Source: an uncultured Rhodoblastus sp. (lineage in GTDB: Bacteria; Pseudomonadota; Alphaproteobacteria; Rhizobiales; Beijerinckiaceae). Taken from it: a stretch of DNA of 64,000 nt. The notes under the pieces were generated by a model. That model made no database searches. It had not been told where the DNA came from and was given only the letters and a program-made list of their open reading frames with translations. A program made the position numbers and the translations under genes. Position 1 is the first letter of the stretch. Each line of letters starts with the position of its first letter. The DNA lies in contig NZ_CAIUXT010000074.1 of the NCBI RefSeq assembly GCF_903903185.1, positions 26,949 to 90,948 on the forward strand, read 5' to 3'. This document shows positions 45,401-54,168 of the stretch, piece after piece.

Positions 45401-45915
45401 GCGAAGGTCAGCTGCGACAGGCGCGGGCGCGCATGGACCTTGATGCCCGGCAGCAGGGTTTCCAGCACCTCTTGCATGGTCGCCGCGCCGATCAGCAGGG
45501 TTTCCTGGGTCCCGCGCCGGTTGAGAATGCGATCGGTGAACACATGCCCCCGGTCGAAACTGGCGGCGAGCTGGATCTCGTCGATGGCGACGAAGGGCAA
45601 ATCGAGATCGCGCGGCATGGCCTCGACCGTCGAAACCCAGTAACGCGCCTGTTTCGGCTTGATCTTTTCTTCGCCGGTGATCAGCGCCACGGCCTCGGCG
45701 CCGACTTTTTCGACGACCCGATTATAGACTTCGCGCGCCAGCAGCCGCAAAGGCAGGCCGATCATGCCCGCCGGATAGCTCAGCATCCGCTCAATGGCGA
45801 AATGGGTCTTGCCGGTATTGGTCGGACCGAGAATGGCGGCGACGTTCTTGCGCGTTTCCGCCTTCTGCATTTCCGTCGCCGACAGGCGCGGCGAAAGGCC
45901 GGACATGAAAGCCAT
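42439..45915 (-). CDS. MgpS/SUV3-like superfamily 2 helicase with long low-complexity tail
   Basis: The 1158-residue protein has Walker A GPTNTGKT at about 30-37 and the Walker B-type D-E-I-Q at 112-115, as in mitochondrial SUV3. Helicase motifs include STVEAMPRD and a C-terminal RecA-like domain with IGMGLNLDVGHVAFAS and QIAGRAGRH. After about 830 residues the sequence becomes Ala/Glu/Pro-rich (VAEISEAAASEAPVETEGEA-like), then Arg/Gly/Asp-rich, ending with FAKLAALKAELEARNKKG. The tail probably is disordered and could bind RNA or proteins. The ATG at 45915 is preferred over a GTG at 45954. Its likely role is RNA unwinding in mRNA or ribosome metabolism. Confidence 0.88.
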   Translation of the reverse strand: MAFMSGLSPRLSATEMQKAETRKNVAAILGPTNTGKTHFAIERMLSYPAGMIGLPLRLLAREVYNRVVEKVGAEAVALITGEEKIKPKQARYWVSTVEAMPRDLDLPFVAIDEIQLAASFDRGHVFTDRILNRRGTQETLLIGAATMQEVLETLLPGIKVHARPRLSQLTFAGERKIARLPRRSAIVAFRAEDVYAIAEWIRRQRGGAAVVLGALSPRTRNAQIELYQNGDVDYIVATDAIGMGLNLDVGHVAFASDRKFDGYQHRRLNPAEFGQIAGRAGRHVSDGTFGTSGRCPPFDEELAQMIEAHAFDPVTLLQWRNAKLDFSSLEDLAASLEITPDRLGVTRAPAAEDQIALETASRDAHVRRNAKTRADIERLWEVCQIPDYSKTSPAAHADLVLNVYQFIVRAGRIPDDWFARQISVLDRADGDIDALSQRISQVRTCAFIANRSDWLIDPEHWQGVARQVEDSLSDALHARLTQRFVDRRASVLMRRLRENTMLEAEVTSTGQVLVEGHHVGSLTGFCFAHDPQAAGEEARTLNAAAQKALASEIEARARRVHEAVDEAFVLANDGVIRWLGEPVGRIAAGDHILKPRAKIVADEILAGAQLEIVQTRLDLWLAQHVRKWLGSLDELESGEGLEGAARGIAFQIGESLGVLERSRVAEEMKTLPQDARAALRKLGVRFGAYHLYLPALLKPAPRSLAAQLWALQHGGLETVKGIDEVAHLASSGRTSFAADPEVNRGLYRAAGFRVCGERAVRVDILERLADLIRPAIAYRPGVTVGDPPPGAADGEGFVVTVAMTSLAGCSGESFASILKSLGYANEQRPGPAITVAIIPKAATEPAKRVIAEPAAVETTETEAAEAAATIVAEISEAAASEAPVETEGEAVPTEAAEAPVEAEAPVPEEAPAEAAVEVAAEPSAAEVEPLQAEAAASVGPISFEAPIESGGTEEQSAAAPATEGEEAEALTEDSAQALTAGVEAEAAQAEAAEEAEASPAEAEVVLIEIWRPQRHQHGRGRQERGGPDQQHRRHGPRRSPQGAANPVDGAPVEGQAPPQEAGAAASTRQFDRPRRDDRRSEGGKPRFDGKRPEGKREPRVFDIKFDGKRRDESRRDDQRGGGTPVAEKPRREKQADPDSPFAKLAALKAELEARNKKG

Positions 45916-46314
45916 AGCGGCCAAACTCCCTTGAGCCCTGTTACCGCCTAACACGAATCAGGCGGATCGCGGAAGCCGCCACCGGCCCGGGTAAACGCCC
46001 TGTCCCGTTTTGACGCGGCGCCATCGGCCCGGAGAAAAGCTTTTTATGTTCCAAACCAGAGGCTTGGCCTTTGCGCTCGATTCCGCGCAGAGCCCGGCTG
46101 GCCGCATGACTTTAAGGAAACGAACCTTGCGCGAACGAATCGCGCCCGAATCGCTGACTGGCGATGAATCCCGCTTTGTTCGCGCCATATGTGGTTGGTC
46201 GAGCGCATGGAGGCGCCAAGGGTTGAATCGACGGGTTCGAAAGGGCGATTCTCCCGGGATGCCGAACGGACTCCGAAGTGACGTATTGTCAACCCGTTAC
46301 GCGAACGGAAAATT
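45916..46314. other. Intergenic region of about 400 bp
   Basis: It lies between the helicase start and the DUF3108 stop. Short open frames on both strands exist (for example 46010-46318 plus) but have no ribosome site and encode mainly Arg/Ser-rich, non-conserved-looking sequence. I see no RNA gene, terminator or repeat. It probably holds the helicase promoter. Confidence 0.5.
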
Positions 46315-47121
46315 TTAGGGCGCGAAGCGCAGTTCCGAAGCCTCGATCACCGCCGTCCCGGCCAGCGTCATCAGCGAGACGCGATAGGGCACGACCACGC
46401 GACTATTGGGAACGGGGGCGAGCCAGACTTCCATCTCCCGGTTTTCCGCCATGAATTTGGTGGTGCGGGCGGTGGTCTTGTGGCCGGCGACGGGAATGTA
46501 GCGGGCCGAGCAGATCGTCACCGGACCGGAATAGCCGGCGGTGCTGACTTCCTTGACGCCGACGTAGCTCAAGGTCACGTCGAACCGGGTATAGCCGTCG
46601 AACACTGGCACGCGGCGGTCGCAGGCGGCGGGCCCGACCGGATTGGCGCCTTGGGGCACCGGCAGGATGAAGGCCGAGAGCGGATCGACGATGTCGCGCT
46701 TGTCCCGTTCTGTCAGGGGCACGCGTTCGGGGCCCTTGTCGCCGTCCCAATAGGGCGAATATTGCACCTGCCGCACCGTGCCGGCGTTGAGCGCCATGCG
46801 AAGGGTGCGGGTTTCGCGCGCATTGGAGGCGGTGGTGGCGTAGGCGAAGGGAACGATGGCGCCTTCCTCGTGGGACCCGGACGAGGCCAGCGCCATTTTC
46901 AGATTGGACACCAGCGCGGCGATGCCGGTCAGGCGCACATTGAGATCGACCTTGTAGCTCTTGGTGTCGATCGAACTATTGGCCACGGCGACGCCGATCG
47001 GCAGGCCGATCAGCGAGACACGATAATTGGCGTGCATGGTTTCGGCCCGGGCGGCGCCGGACCCGGCCGCGGCAAGGACGACCGCAAGCGCAACACAGGC
47101 GCGGGGAATAAGCAATTTCAT
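46315..47121 (-). CDS. DUF3108 periplasmic protein
   Basis: The 268-residue protein has a signal peptide of about 26 residues ending A-R-A-E. The mature part is beta-rich, with the DUF3108 features YRVSLIGLPIGVAVANSSID, GPERVPLTERDKRDIVDPLS and the FDGYTRFDVTLSY strand. Two Cys (ACDRR, TICSA) could form a disulfide. The family is periplasmic and of unknown function. The ATG at 47121 begins the signal peptide. It is divergent from the tRNA-Pro gene. Confidence 0.85.
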   Translation of the reverse strand: MKLLIPRACVALAVVLAAAGSGAARAETMHANYRVSLIGLPIGVAVANSSIDTKSYKVDLNVRLTGIAALVSNLKMALASSGSHEEGAIVPFAYATTASNARETRTLRMALNAGTVRQVQYSPYWDGDKGPERVPLTERDKRDIVDPLSAFILPVPQGANPVGPAACDRRVPVFDGYTRFDVTLSYVGVKEVSTAGYSGPVTICSARYIPVAGHKTTARTTKFMAENREMEVWLAPVPNSRVVVPYRVSLMTLAGTAVIEASELRFAP

Positions 47122-47384
47122 GCCGTGACGGCCCTTGTGCCATTGCCGCGCGAAACGGCGGCCCGCTTTTCGAAGTCGAAAGTTAACCCTGACTGATTCG
47201 CACCCGACGAAGGCCAATATAAGGGCGCGCGCGCGATGCGCCAAAAAGTCTTTGCCGAAGGCCGGATAAAAGCGCGCGCGCCAAGGTTTTGAAAAGCCGC
47301 GCGCCTTTTCGCTTGCCGCCTCCAGATGGCCTCGTTATAACGCAGGCCTCCAGGGCGCGGCCTTTCCTGTCTGGCCGCAAATGT

Positions 47385-47461
47385 CGGAGTGTAGCGCAGC
47401 CTGGTAGCGCACCTCGTTCGGGACGAGGGGGTCGTAGGTTCGAATCCTATCACTCCGACCA
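47385..47461 (+). tRNA. tRNA-Pro, anticodon CGG
   Basis: The 77-base gene folds as a cloverleaf: the acceptor stem CGGAGTG pairs with CACTCCG, and the D arm contains GCGCAGCCTGGTAGCGC. The anticodon stem CCTCG/CGAGG encloses the loop TTCGGGA, anticodon CGG, and the T arm reads GTAGG-TTCGAAT-CCTAT. A discriminator A and encoded CCA close the 3' end. CGG reads the proline codon CCG, common in this G+C-rich genome. Confidence 0.97.
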
Positions 47462-47727
47462 CTTTTTCAGCCGGTTTCGCGGTATCGGCGGCGCGTCGCG
47501 CGCTTGACCTTTCCGGCCCGCTCCCTTATGAACGCCGCTCCATGAACCGTGTTGCGCGAAAACAATTGTTCCCGCGCCGTCTAAGTGTTTCCCAGTGGCG
47601 GCGAGGCCGTCCGGGACCTTCGGCGAACCGGCGGTTTCAAGAATTTCGGCCGCGAGGCCATTTGTTACCGGCGCAAGCCGGCGCGGGCCTCGTTCGCCGG
47701 CGTGATCAGCTATCGAAAGGAAGTCCC

Positions 47728-48036
47728 ATGTCCCGCCGTTGCGAATTGACCGGCAAGGCCGTGCAGTCCGGCAATCTCGTCAGCCACTCCAATCACAAGA
47801 CCCGCACGCGGTTCCTGCCGAACCTCGTCAACGTCTCGCTGATTTCGGATTCGTTGCAGCGTTCGGTGCGCCTGCGCATCGCCGCCGCGGCGCTACGCTC
47901 GGTCGAGCATCGCGGCGGCCTCGACGCCTTCCTGCTCAAGGCCCGCGACGCCGAACTCTCGGTCGACGCCCTCAAGCTGAAGCGCGAAATCGCCAAGAAG
48001 GCCGCCGCCGCCGCGCCGCAGGCCGCCAGCGCCTGA
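47728..48036 (+). CDS. rpmB: 50S ribosomal protein L28
   Basis: The 102-residue protein begins [20 protein letters not shown], the L28 signature with the conserved [23 protein letters not shown] and [21 protein letters not shown] follow. A GAAAGGAAG ribosome site precedes the ATG at 47728. The open frame extends upstream but that part is not L28. The gene is monocistronic, and a 286-bp gap without a supported gene follows. Confidence 0.97.
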   Translation: MSRRCELTGKAVQSGNLVSHSNHKTRTRFLPNLVNVSLISDSLQRSVRLRIAAAALRSVEHRGGLDAFLLKARDAELSVDALKLKREIAKKAAAAAPQAASA

Positions 48037-48322
48037 CCGGCCAGAATTGAAATTAAAAGGCGGCTCATCGCCCTGCCCCTGTTAAAGGGCGCCCATCTAC
48101 AACATTCTACCATGACGGTTTGGCGTGGTTGAATCGGAGAGGCGATAACGCCTCTCCGACATCCATGTTTTGCGATGAAAATAATCAACGCCTCACAATT
48201 ATTTCCGCATCCGACGGAATGCGCCCGTGTTTGCAAGCATTTGCAAGATGCGATTGGCGGAACGGGTTGGGGTTGCGCTTCAGACCGCATATTGCAGAGA
48301 GACTGGCTGCGCAGGCAGATGG

Positions 48323-49045
48323 TTACAGGATTTCGACCGCGACCTGCTGGTGACGCGGGACATAGCCAATATATTTGAACCGCAAGTCCTTCGTGGCGAT
48401 CAATTCCATAAAGGCCTTGTATTCGTGACGGCGCCATCCGACGTAATTGAAAAACTCGTCGAACACGATGATTGTCCCGGCGGCGATGCGATCCTGGCAA
48501 AGATCGAAGATAATTTTGGTCGAGGAGTAAAGATCGCAATCGACGTGGATCAAGGACGCCTTTTCAGAATGGTTTGCCAGGAAGGTCGGAAGCGCTTGAT
48601 CAAACCACCCGACGACAAGTTCGACGTTGTCGCCGACCTCCGGAAGATCGCGGCGAAAGCAGCCTTTCGGGAAGTCCGGGCGCCAATCTTCGGGCAGGCC
48701 CTCGAAGCTGTCGAACCCATAAATTCGCTGGGTCGTCAGCGAAGCTAAAAAATTGATGGTCTGTCCCGAAAAAACTCCGAATTCAAGAATGAGTCCTTCC
48801 AGCTTCCTTTGTCCCATCGCATATGCGAGCAGCGCAAGATGATCTGTGAATGTCGGCAAATCGTTGAATTCCGAGGCGGCAAAATTGGCGGAGTCGACGC
48901 CCGCGGCTATCCGGGCGATTTTACCAAGATCTGCTCCATCAAATCTGGTGTCGTTCAGGCCAAGCAAGTCACAAAACTTCCGTTCGACGAGCGCATCGAG
49001 GATCTTCAAAATTTGATTTGAATACTCAAGGTTTTCATTTTCCAT
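48323..49045 (-). CDS. TylF/MycF-like SAM-dependent methyltransferase
   Basis: The 240-residue protein has the SAM-binding strand LILEFGVFSGQTINFLASL and the TylF-type metal/substrate motifs LIHVDCDLYSSTKIIF and IIVFDEFFNY. Members methylate sugar hydroxyls on macrolides or surface glycans. The ATG at 49045 has a GAGGA ribosome site, whereas the frame upstream to 49132 lacks one. Codon choice and base composition are clearly less G+C-rich than the neighbours, suggesting a recently acquired gene. A flippase gene lies 196 bp away in the same orientation. Confidence 0.82.
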   Translation of the reverse strand: MENENLEYSNQILKILDALVERKFCDLLGLNDTRFDGADLGKIARIAAGVDSANFAASEFNDLPTFTDHLALLAYAMGQRKLEGLILEFGVFSGQTINFLASLTTQRIYGFDSFEGLPEDWRPDFPKGCFRRDLPEVGDNVELVVGWFDQALPTFLANHSEKASLIHVDCDLYSSTKIIFDLCQDRIAAGTIIVFDEFFNYVGWRRHEYKAFMELIATKDLRFKYIGYVPRHQQVAVEIL

Positions 49046-49241
49046 TATCAAATCCTCGTCACCCGATAATCGAGTCAGACCTGAAAAACCATATTTGTCG
49101 TAATGGATCAAGACAATGGCGCACTTGACCAATTGGGGTGGACGGCCCCCGCCGCCGAAGATGTCGCACAGGGGCGGAGTGTATCAACATCTTTTGCCGG
49201 GGCGGGCCGCGTGTCCGCCCTTTTCTTTGCAGCCTACCCCC

Positions 49242-50708
49242 TCAAAGCGGCGGGAAAAGCTTGAACAGCCCACTCTTGCGGCTGATCCATTCCCGCGCCG
49301 GACCGGCTTTTTCGAGAAAGACGCCGCGCAGTCCGGCAATGTCGAACCATGCGACCACTAAAATATAAAAGCCGCCGCAGAGCAGGATTTTCAGCAGCAT
49401 CGGCGCCAGTCCGGGCGCGAAGCCGCGCAGCGGAACATTCAGCGCCGCCATGCAAGCGCAGCCGAGGACGGTCAAAGCGAGATCGCGGGCGCGCGGCCAT
49501 TGCGGCGCATTGGCCTGGGCGAAGCCGATCAGCACGACGAGACCGACTGCAAAGCTCAGGCTTTGCGCGACGGCGAGGCTGGAGGCGTCGTTTCCACGCG
49601 GCAGAGCGAGGAAAAACAACGGATCGGCGATGGCGGCGGCGAGCGCCGCCACCACCATCGGCCAGGTCTTTCGCGAAATCTGGAACAGGGCGCCAATCGC
49701 GAACTGGCCCAGCGCCAGGCAGAACAGGCCCGGCAGCATCAGAGCGAGAAAATGCGCGAAAGGGCCGCGAAAGGCCTCCGGCACAATCAGCGCCTCGACG
49801 CTGGGCAGGACGATCCAAATGCCGACACAGGCCGGGGAGAGAGCGGCGAAGACCATGGCCATGTTGCGCGCCACCTGCGCCTTGCCATGGTCCTCGCCAT
49901 GCGACTCATGCGCCCGCACCGCGATCTGGAACAACAGAACGTCGAGCGCCGAACCGATCGCCTGCACCGCGCGCTGGCCGAGGTCGAAGGCAAGCGCAAA
50001 CCGCCCGGTCTCGGCAAAGCCGAAAAACCGCGCCGCCAGATCGCGATTGGCCAGCGGAATCAATTGATAGAGCACGATGGCCGCGACGATCGGCAGGGCG
50101 TAGGCGGCATATTGGCGCGCCAGATGCGCATCGGCCGCGCCGCGCCCGGTCCCGGCGTCGGCCATGCCCTTGCGCCAGATCAGCAGCGACCCAAGCAGGC
50201 TCGACATGCCGGCGAGGAGCGCAATCCGCGCCGAACCGGTCGCCCAGGCCCCGCCCGCCGTCACCACGAGCGCCAGCAGGTTCTTGGTGACGATCAGCCG
50301 CAGATAGAGCCCGTCATTGAACCGCGCCCGCACCAGCGCCGCGCCATAGTCGAACAGGCCATTGGCGATGGAGGCGAGCAGCGCCAGGGCGACGAGATCG
50401 CGCGGCAGCGAAAATTCCGGGCCGAAAAAGGCCAAAATCAACGCGAGCGGCGCAAACAGCAGGGTCGCGATCGCAAAGGCGGCGTCGAGCGTGGCGCGAA
50501 CCCGAGGCGCCTCGCGCCGCGTGCGCTCGGAATAGAAGCGCACGGCGCATTGGCGGATCCACTCAAAAGCCAGCGCCTGGCCGAAGGTCATGACGGCGAT
50601 GGCGAGGGCGAATTTGCCATATTCGCCCGGGCCGAGAAATTTGGCGACGATCAATCCGACGATGAGATTGAAGATGGTGTTGACGAGAAACGTCAGCAGG
50701 ACGCTCAT
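49242..50708 (-). CDS. Oligosaccharide/O-antigen flippase-like membrane protein
   Basis: The 488-residue protein has about 12-14 membrane helices. The N-terminus reads LLTFLVNTIFNLIVGLIVAK, with FLGPGEYGKFALAIAVMTFG typical of the polysaccharide biosynthesis (Wzx/MurJ-like, MATE-fold) family. A cytoplasmic basic loop around RRKGM-like residues and a central LANRDLAARFFGFAETGRFAL block also fit. Its likely job is to flip lipid-linked glycans across the inner membrane. It has no glycosyltransferase neighbours, but a methyltransferase of the sugar-modifying type lies downstream. Confidence 0.83.
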   Translation of the reverse strand: MSVLLTFLVNTIFNLIVGLIVAKFLGPGEYGKFALAIAVMTFGQALAFEWIRQCAVRFYSERTRREAPRVRATLDAAFAIATLLFAPLALILAFFGPEFSLPRDLVALALLASIANGLFDYGAALVRARFNDGLYLRLIVTKNLLALVVTAGGAWATGSARIALLAGMSSLLGSLLIWRKGMADAGTGRGAADAHLARQYAAYALPIVAAIVLYQLIPLANRDLAARFFGFAETGRFALAFDLGQRAVQAIGSALDVLLFQIAVRAHESHGEDHGKAQVARNMAMVFAALSPACVGIWIVLPSVEALIVPEAFRGPFAHFLALMLPGLFCLALGQFAIGALFQISRKTWPMVVAALAAAIADPLFFLALPRGNDASSLAVAQSLSFAVGLVVLIGFAQANAPQWPRARDLALTVLGCACMAALNVPLRGFAPGLAPMLLKILLCGGFYILVVAWFDIAGLRGVFLEKAGPAREWISRKSGLFKLFPPL

Positions 50709-50892
50709 CGTTATTTTATCCTTTTATAACAATAGCTTGCTATGTTTATCCGCCTGGCTGAGGTCGCCGTCGCCGCCGCAGACTATCTCCCTGTCGATAA
50801 GAGAGTCTTGAGGCGCGCTTGTCCATGCCCGTTTACCCCGATCCGCCGGTTTACCTCGTCCGGAACGATGCGACGCAAGCTCTGCGAACGCC

Positions 50893-50921
50893 TTGACAGC
50901 GCGCGGGCCGGTCCCTATTTA
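50893..50921 (+). promoter_or_regulatory. Sigma-70-like promoter of groESL
   Basis: TTGACA at 50893-50898, a 17-base spacer, then TATTTA at 50916-50921. The spacing is ideal and the -35 is a perfect match. It precedes the CIRCE operator by 12 bases. Confidence 0.75.
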
Positions 50922-50933
50922 CGCGTCAGCCTG

Positions 50934-50960
50934 TTAGCACTCTCTCATTGCGAGTGCCAG
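50934..50960 (+). promoter_or_regulatory. CIRCE operator for HrcA
   Basis: TTAGCACTC, 9 bases, then GAGTGCCAG. The left arm and the inner GAGTGC of the right arm match the CIRCE consensus; the last three bases differ (CAG for TAA). CIRCE with HrcA represses groESL in many Alphaproteobacteria. It lies about 65 bp upstream of groES, just downstream of the promoter. Confidence 0.88.
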
Positions 50961-51024
50961 CAGGCTCTCCTTTCCCAGCCCCGGCCTTTTCGGCCGCGTC
51001 GGCTCAACCAACAGGACATACTCC

Positions 51025-51312
51025 ATGGCCTTCCGTCCCCTGCATGACCGTGTCGTCGTCAAGCGCCTCGAAGGCGAAGAAAAGACCAAGGGCGGCATCA
51101 TCATCCCCGACACCGCCAAAGAGAAGCCCCAGGAAGGCGAAATCGTCGCCGTCGGCCCAGGCGCCCGCGACGAAGCCGGCAAGCTCGTCCCGCTCGACGT
51201 CAAGGCCGGCGACCGCGTGCTGTTCGGCAAATGGTCCGGCACCGAAGTCAAGATCGACGGCCAGGATCTGCTGATCATGAAGGAATCGGACATTCTCGGC
51301 ATCGTCGGCTGA
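51025..51312 (+). CDS. groES: Co-chaperonin GroES
   Basis: The 95-residue protein begins [20 protein letters not shown]. The mobile-loop segment [19 protein letters not shown] and the [20 protein letters not shown] core follow, ending DILGIVG. It caps the GroEL cage. It is followed by groEL after 51 bases; both are under the CIRCE-regulated promoter. Confidence 0.98.
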   Translation: MAFRPLHDRVVVKRLEGEEKTKGGIIIPDTAKEKPQEGEIVAVGPGARDEAGKLVPLDVKAGDRVLFGKWSGTEVKIDGQDLLIMKESDILGIVG

Positions 51313-51360
51313 TTTTCCTTCCCTTCCCTTCCCTCCCCTTTCCATTTTTTCAGGAGCTAA

Positions 51361-52998
<1,638 letters not shown>

Positions 52999-53031
52999 TC
53001 CAGCCGCGTCGCGCGTCAAACCAATGCAGGG

Positions 53032-53056
53032 AAGGCCGCCGAAAGGCGGCCTTTTT
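53032..53056 (+). terminator. Intrinsic terminator of groESL
   Basis: The 9-bp stem AAGGCCGCC / GGCGGCCTT has loop GAAA and is followed by a T-run (TTTTTC). It begins 34 bases after the groEL stop. Confidence 0.88.
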
Positions 53057-53730
53057 CTTGTTCGCAGACGCCGGTCGCGTTTTTCTCGCCCGCAGGCGCC
53101 GGCGACGTAAATCGCCGCCGTCTGAAGGTTTTCGTCAAGGTCCGCCCGCGAAGATCGCCTCGGCCATCGATCGCTGTTCATGTTTCGTGAAAACAAAAAA
53201 GCGTCGAGTCTGTCAGGAGACGAATTTTTTTAAGAAATGTGCTGGTTTCGGGGAAAATCGGCTTCGGCGATGCCACCGCTGATTTCGTCCGCCACTCGTC
53301 TCGACATGGCTCCATTCGCCGCGCCGACGTCGTCACGGATTCGCAATCCGCGACATTTTACCTTGAGCGAGGCAATTCGCTATGCCGACAATTTTGCATT
53401 TTGCAAATAGCGCCACGAGCCAGTTCTGGCTTATCCTTATAATTCAGATGGTTAGCCGATATCTGGGTGATCTGGAACTTGGCGCCGCATTTGCTTTTAA
53501 AAATTGTCGGAGACGTTCCCGGCCAAGGTCCCCTTGAAAACGAGGACCGAATGATTTCAAAACCGGCGGGCCTCGGACTAAGGCGCGCGGCCCAAATCGT
53601 CAAATCGTCCCGGGCCGATATGACCATCGCCACTTTCGCGCAAACTTCATGCCGCGTACCATTGATCGAAATCAATTTTGATGTCGCTTCAATCGCAACG
53701 TGGCAAGGCTGCACTCGGGCCGGAGAAAAC
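53057..53730. other. Gene-free region between groESL and the IHF-like gene
   Basis: About 670 bp. A plus-strand frame runs from 53467 into the IHF-like gene but its first part shows no conserved character and has no ribosome site. From about 53160 to 53460 the base composition is richer in A+T than the genome. I see no RNA gene or repeat. It may hold the promoter of the DNA-binding protein and possibly a small RNA that cannot be seen by eye. Confidence 0.45.
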
Positions 53731-54120
53731 ATGGACCAGCGTCAAACCAAGACTTCCGCTTTCTACAATTCCTTTGCTGCGGCAGATGGCAAACAGGAAA
53801 GCGCGCAGGCGACCTCCCGCGGCAAGACCACGACTCGCGTGGAACTGCTCGACGCGGTCTATACCGCCTGCCCGTCGTTGTCGCGCGCCCAGGCCCGCGA
53901 CGTTTTCGAAATCACGCTCGAAGAAATCGTCTCCGCGCTGCTGCGCGAAGACCCGGTGCGGTTGCGCGCCTTCGGCGCCTTCCAGGTCCGCTCCAAGCGG
54001 GAACGCACCGGCCGCAACCCGCGCACCGGCGTCGAAGCGAAGATCAACGCCCGCCGCGTCCTGACCTTCAAGCCCTCTCCGACCCTTGTCGCCCGGGTCA
54101 ACGGCGACCAGTCGGAATGA
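53731..54120 (+). CDS. IHF-alpha/HU-family DNA-binding protein with N-terminal extension
   Basis: The 129-residue protein has about 35 extra N-terminal residues (QRQTKTSAFYNSFAAADG) before a typical HU/IHF fold. Its body has TRVELLDAVYTACPSLSRAQ, VRLRAFGAFQVRSKRERTGR and the DNA-binding arm NPRTGVEAKINARRVLTFKP. IHF-alpha-like spacing suggests it bends DNA in transcription or recombination. The ATG at 53731 has a GGAGAAAAC ribosome site. The extension is unusual and could mediate partner contacts. Confidence 0.88.
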   Translation: MDQRQTKTSAFYNSFAAADGKQESAQATSRGKTTTRVELLDAVYTACPSLSRAQARDVFEITLEEIVSALLREDPVRLRAFGAFQVRSKRERTGRNPRTGVEAKINARRVLTFKPSPTLVARVNGDQSE

Positions 54121-54168
54121 TTGGGCCGCGTAAAGCGGCCAATTAGCGAAACGGCGACTCCCCCGAGA

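Noticed and set aside
42739..45951. A plus-strand open frame of about 1070 codons opposite the helicase gene
   Set aside because: It is antisense to a gene with clear helicase motifs; its translation is Gly/Arg/Asp-rich without domains, as expected of the opposite strand of high-G+C coding DNA.
46010..46318. A 102-codon plus-strand open frame in the gap after the helicase
   Set aside because: No ribosome site, no conserved character and an overlap with the DUF3108 3' end; treated as chance.
53467..53730. Longer start for the IHF-like gene
   Set aside because: The added residues show no family resemblance, and the ATG at 53731 has a good ribosome site.
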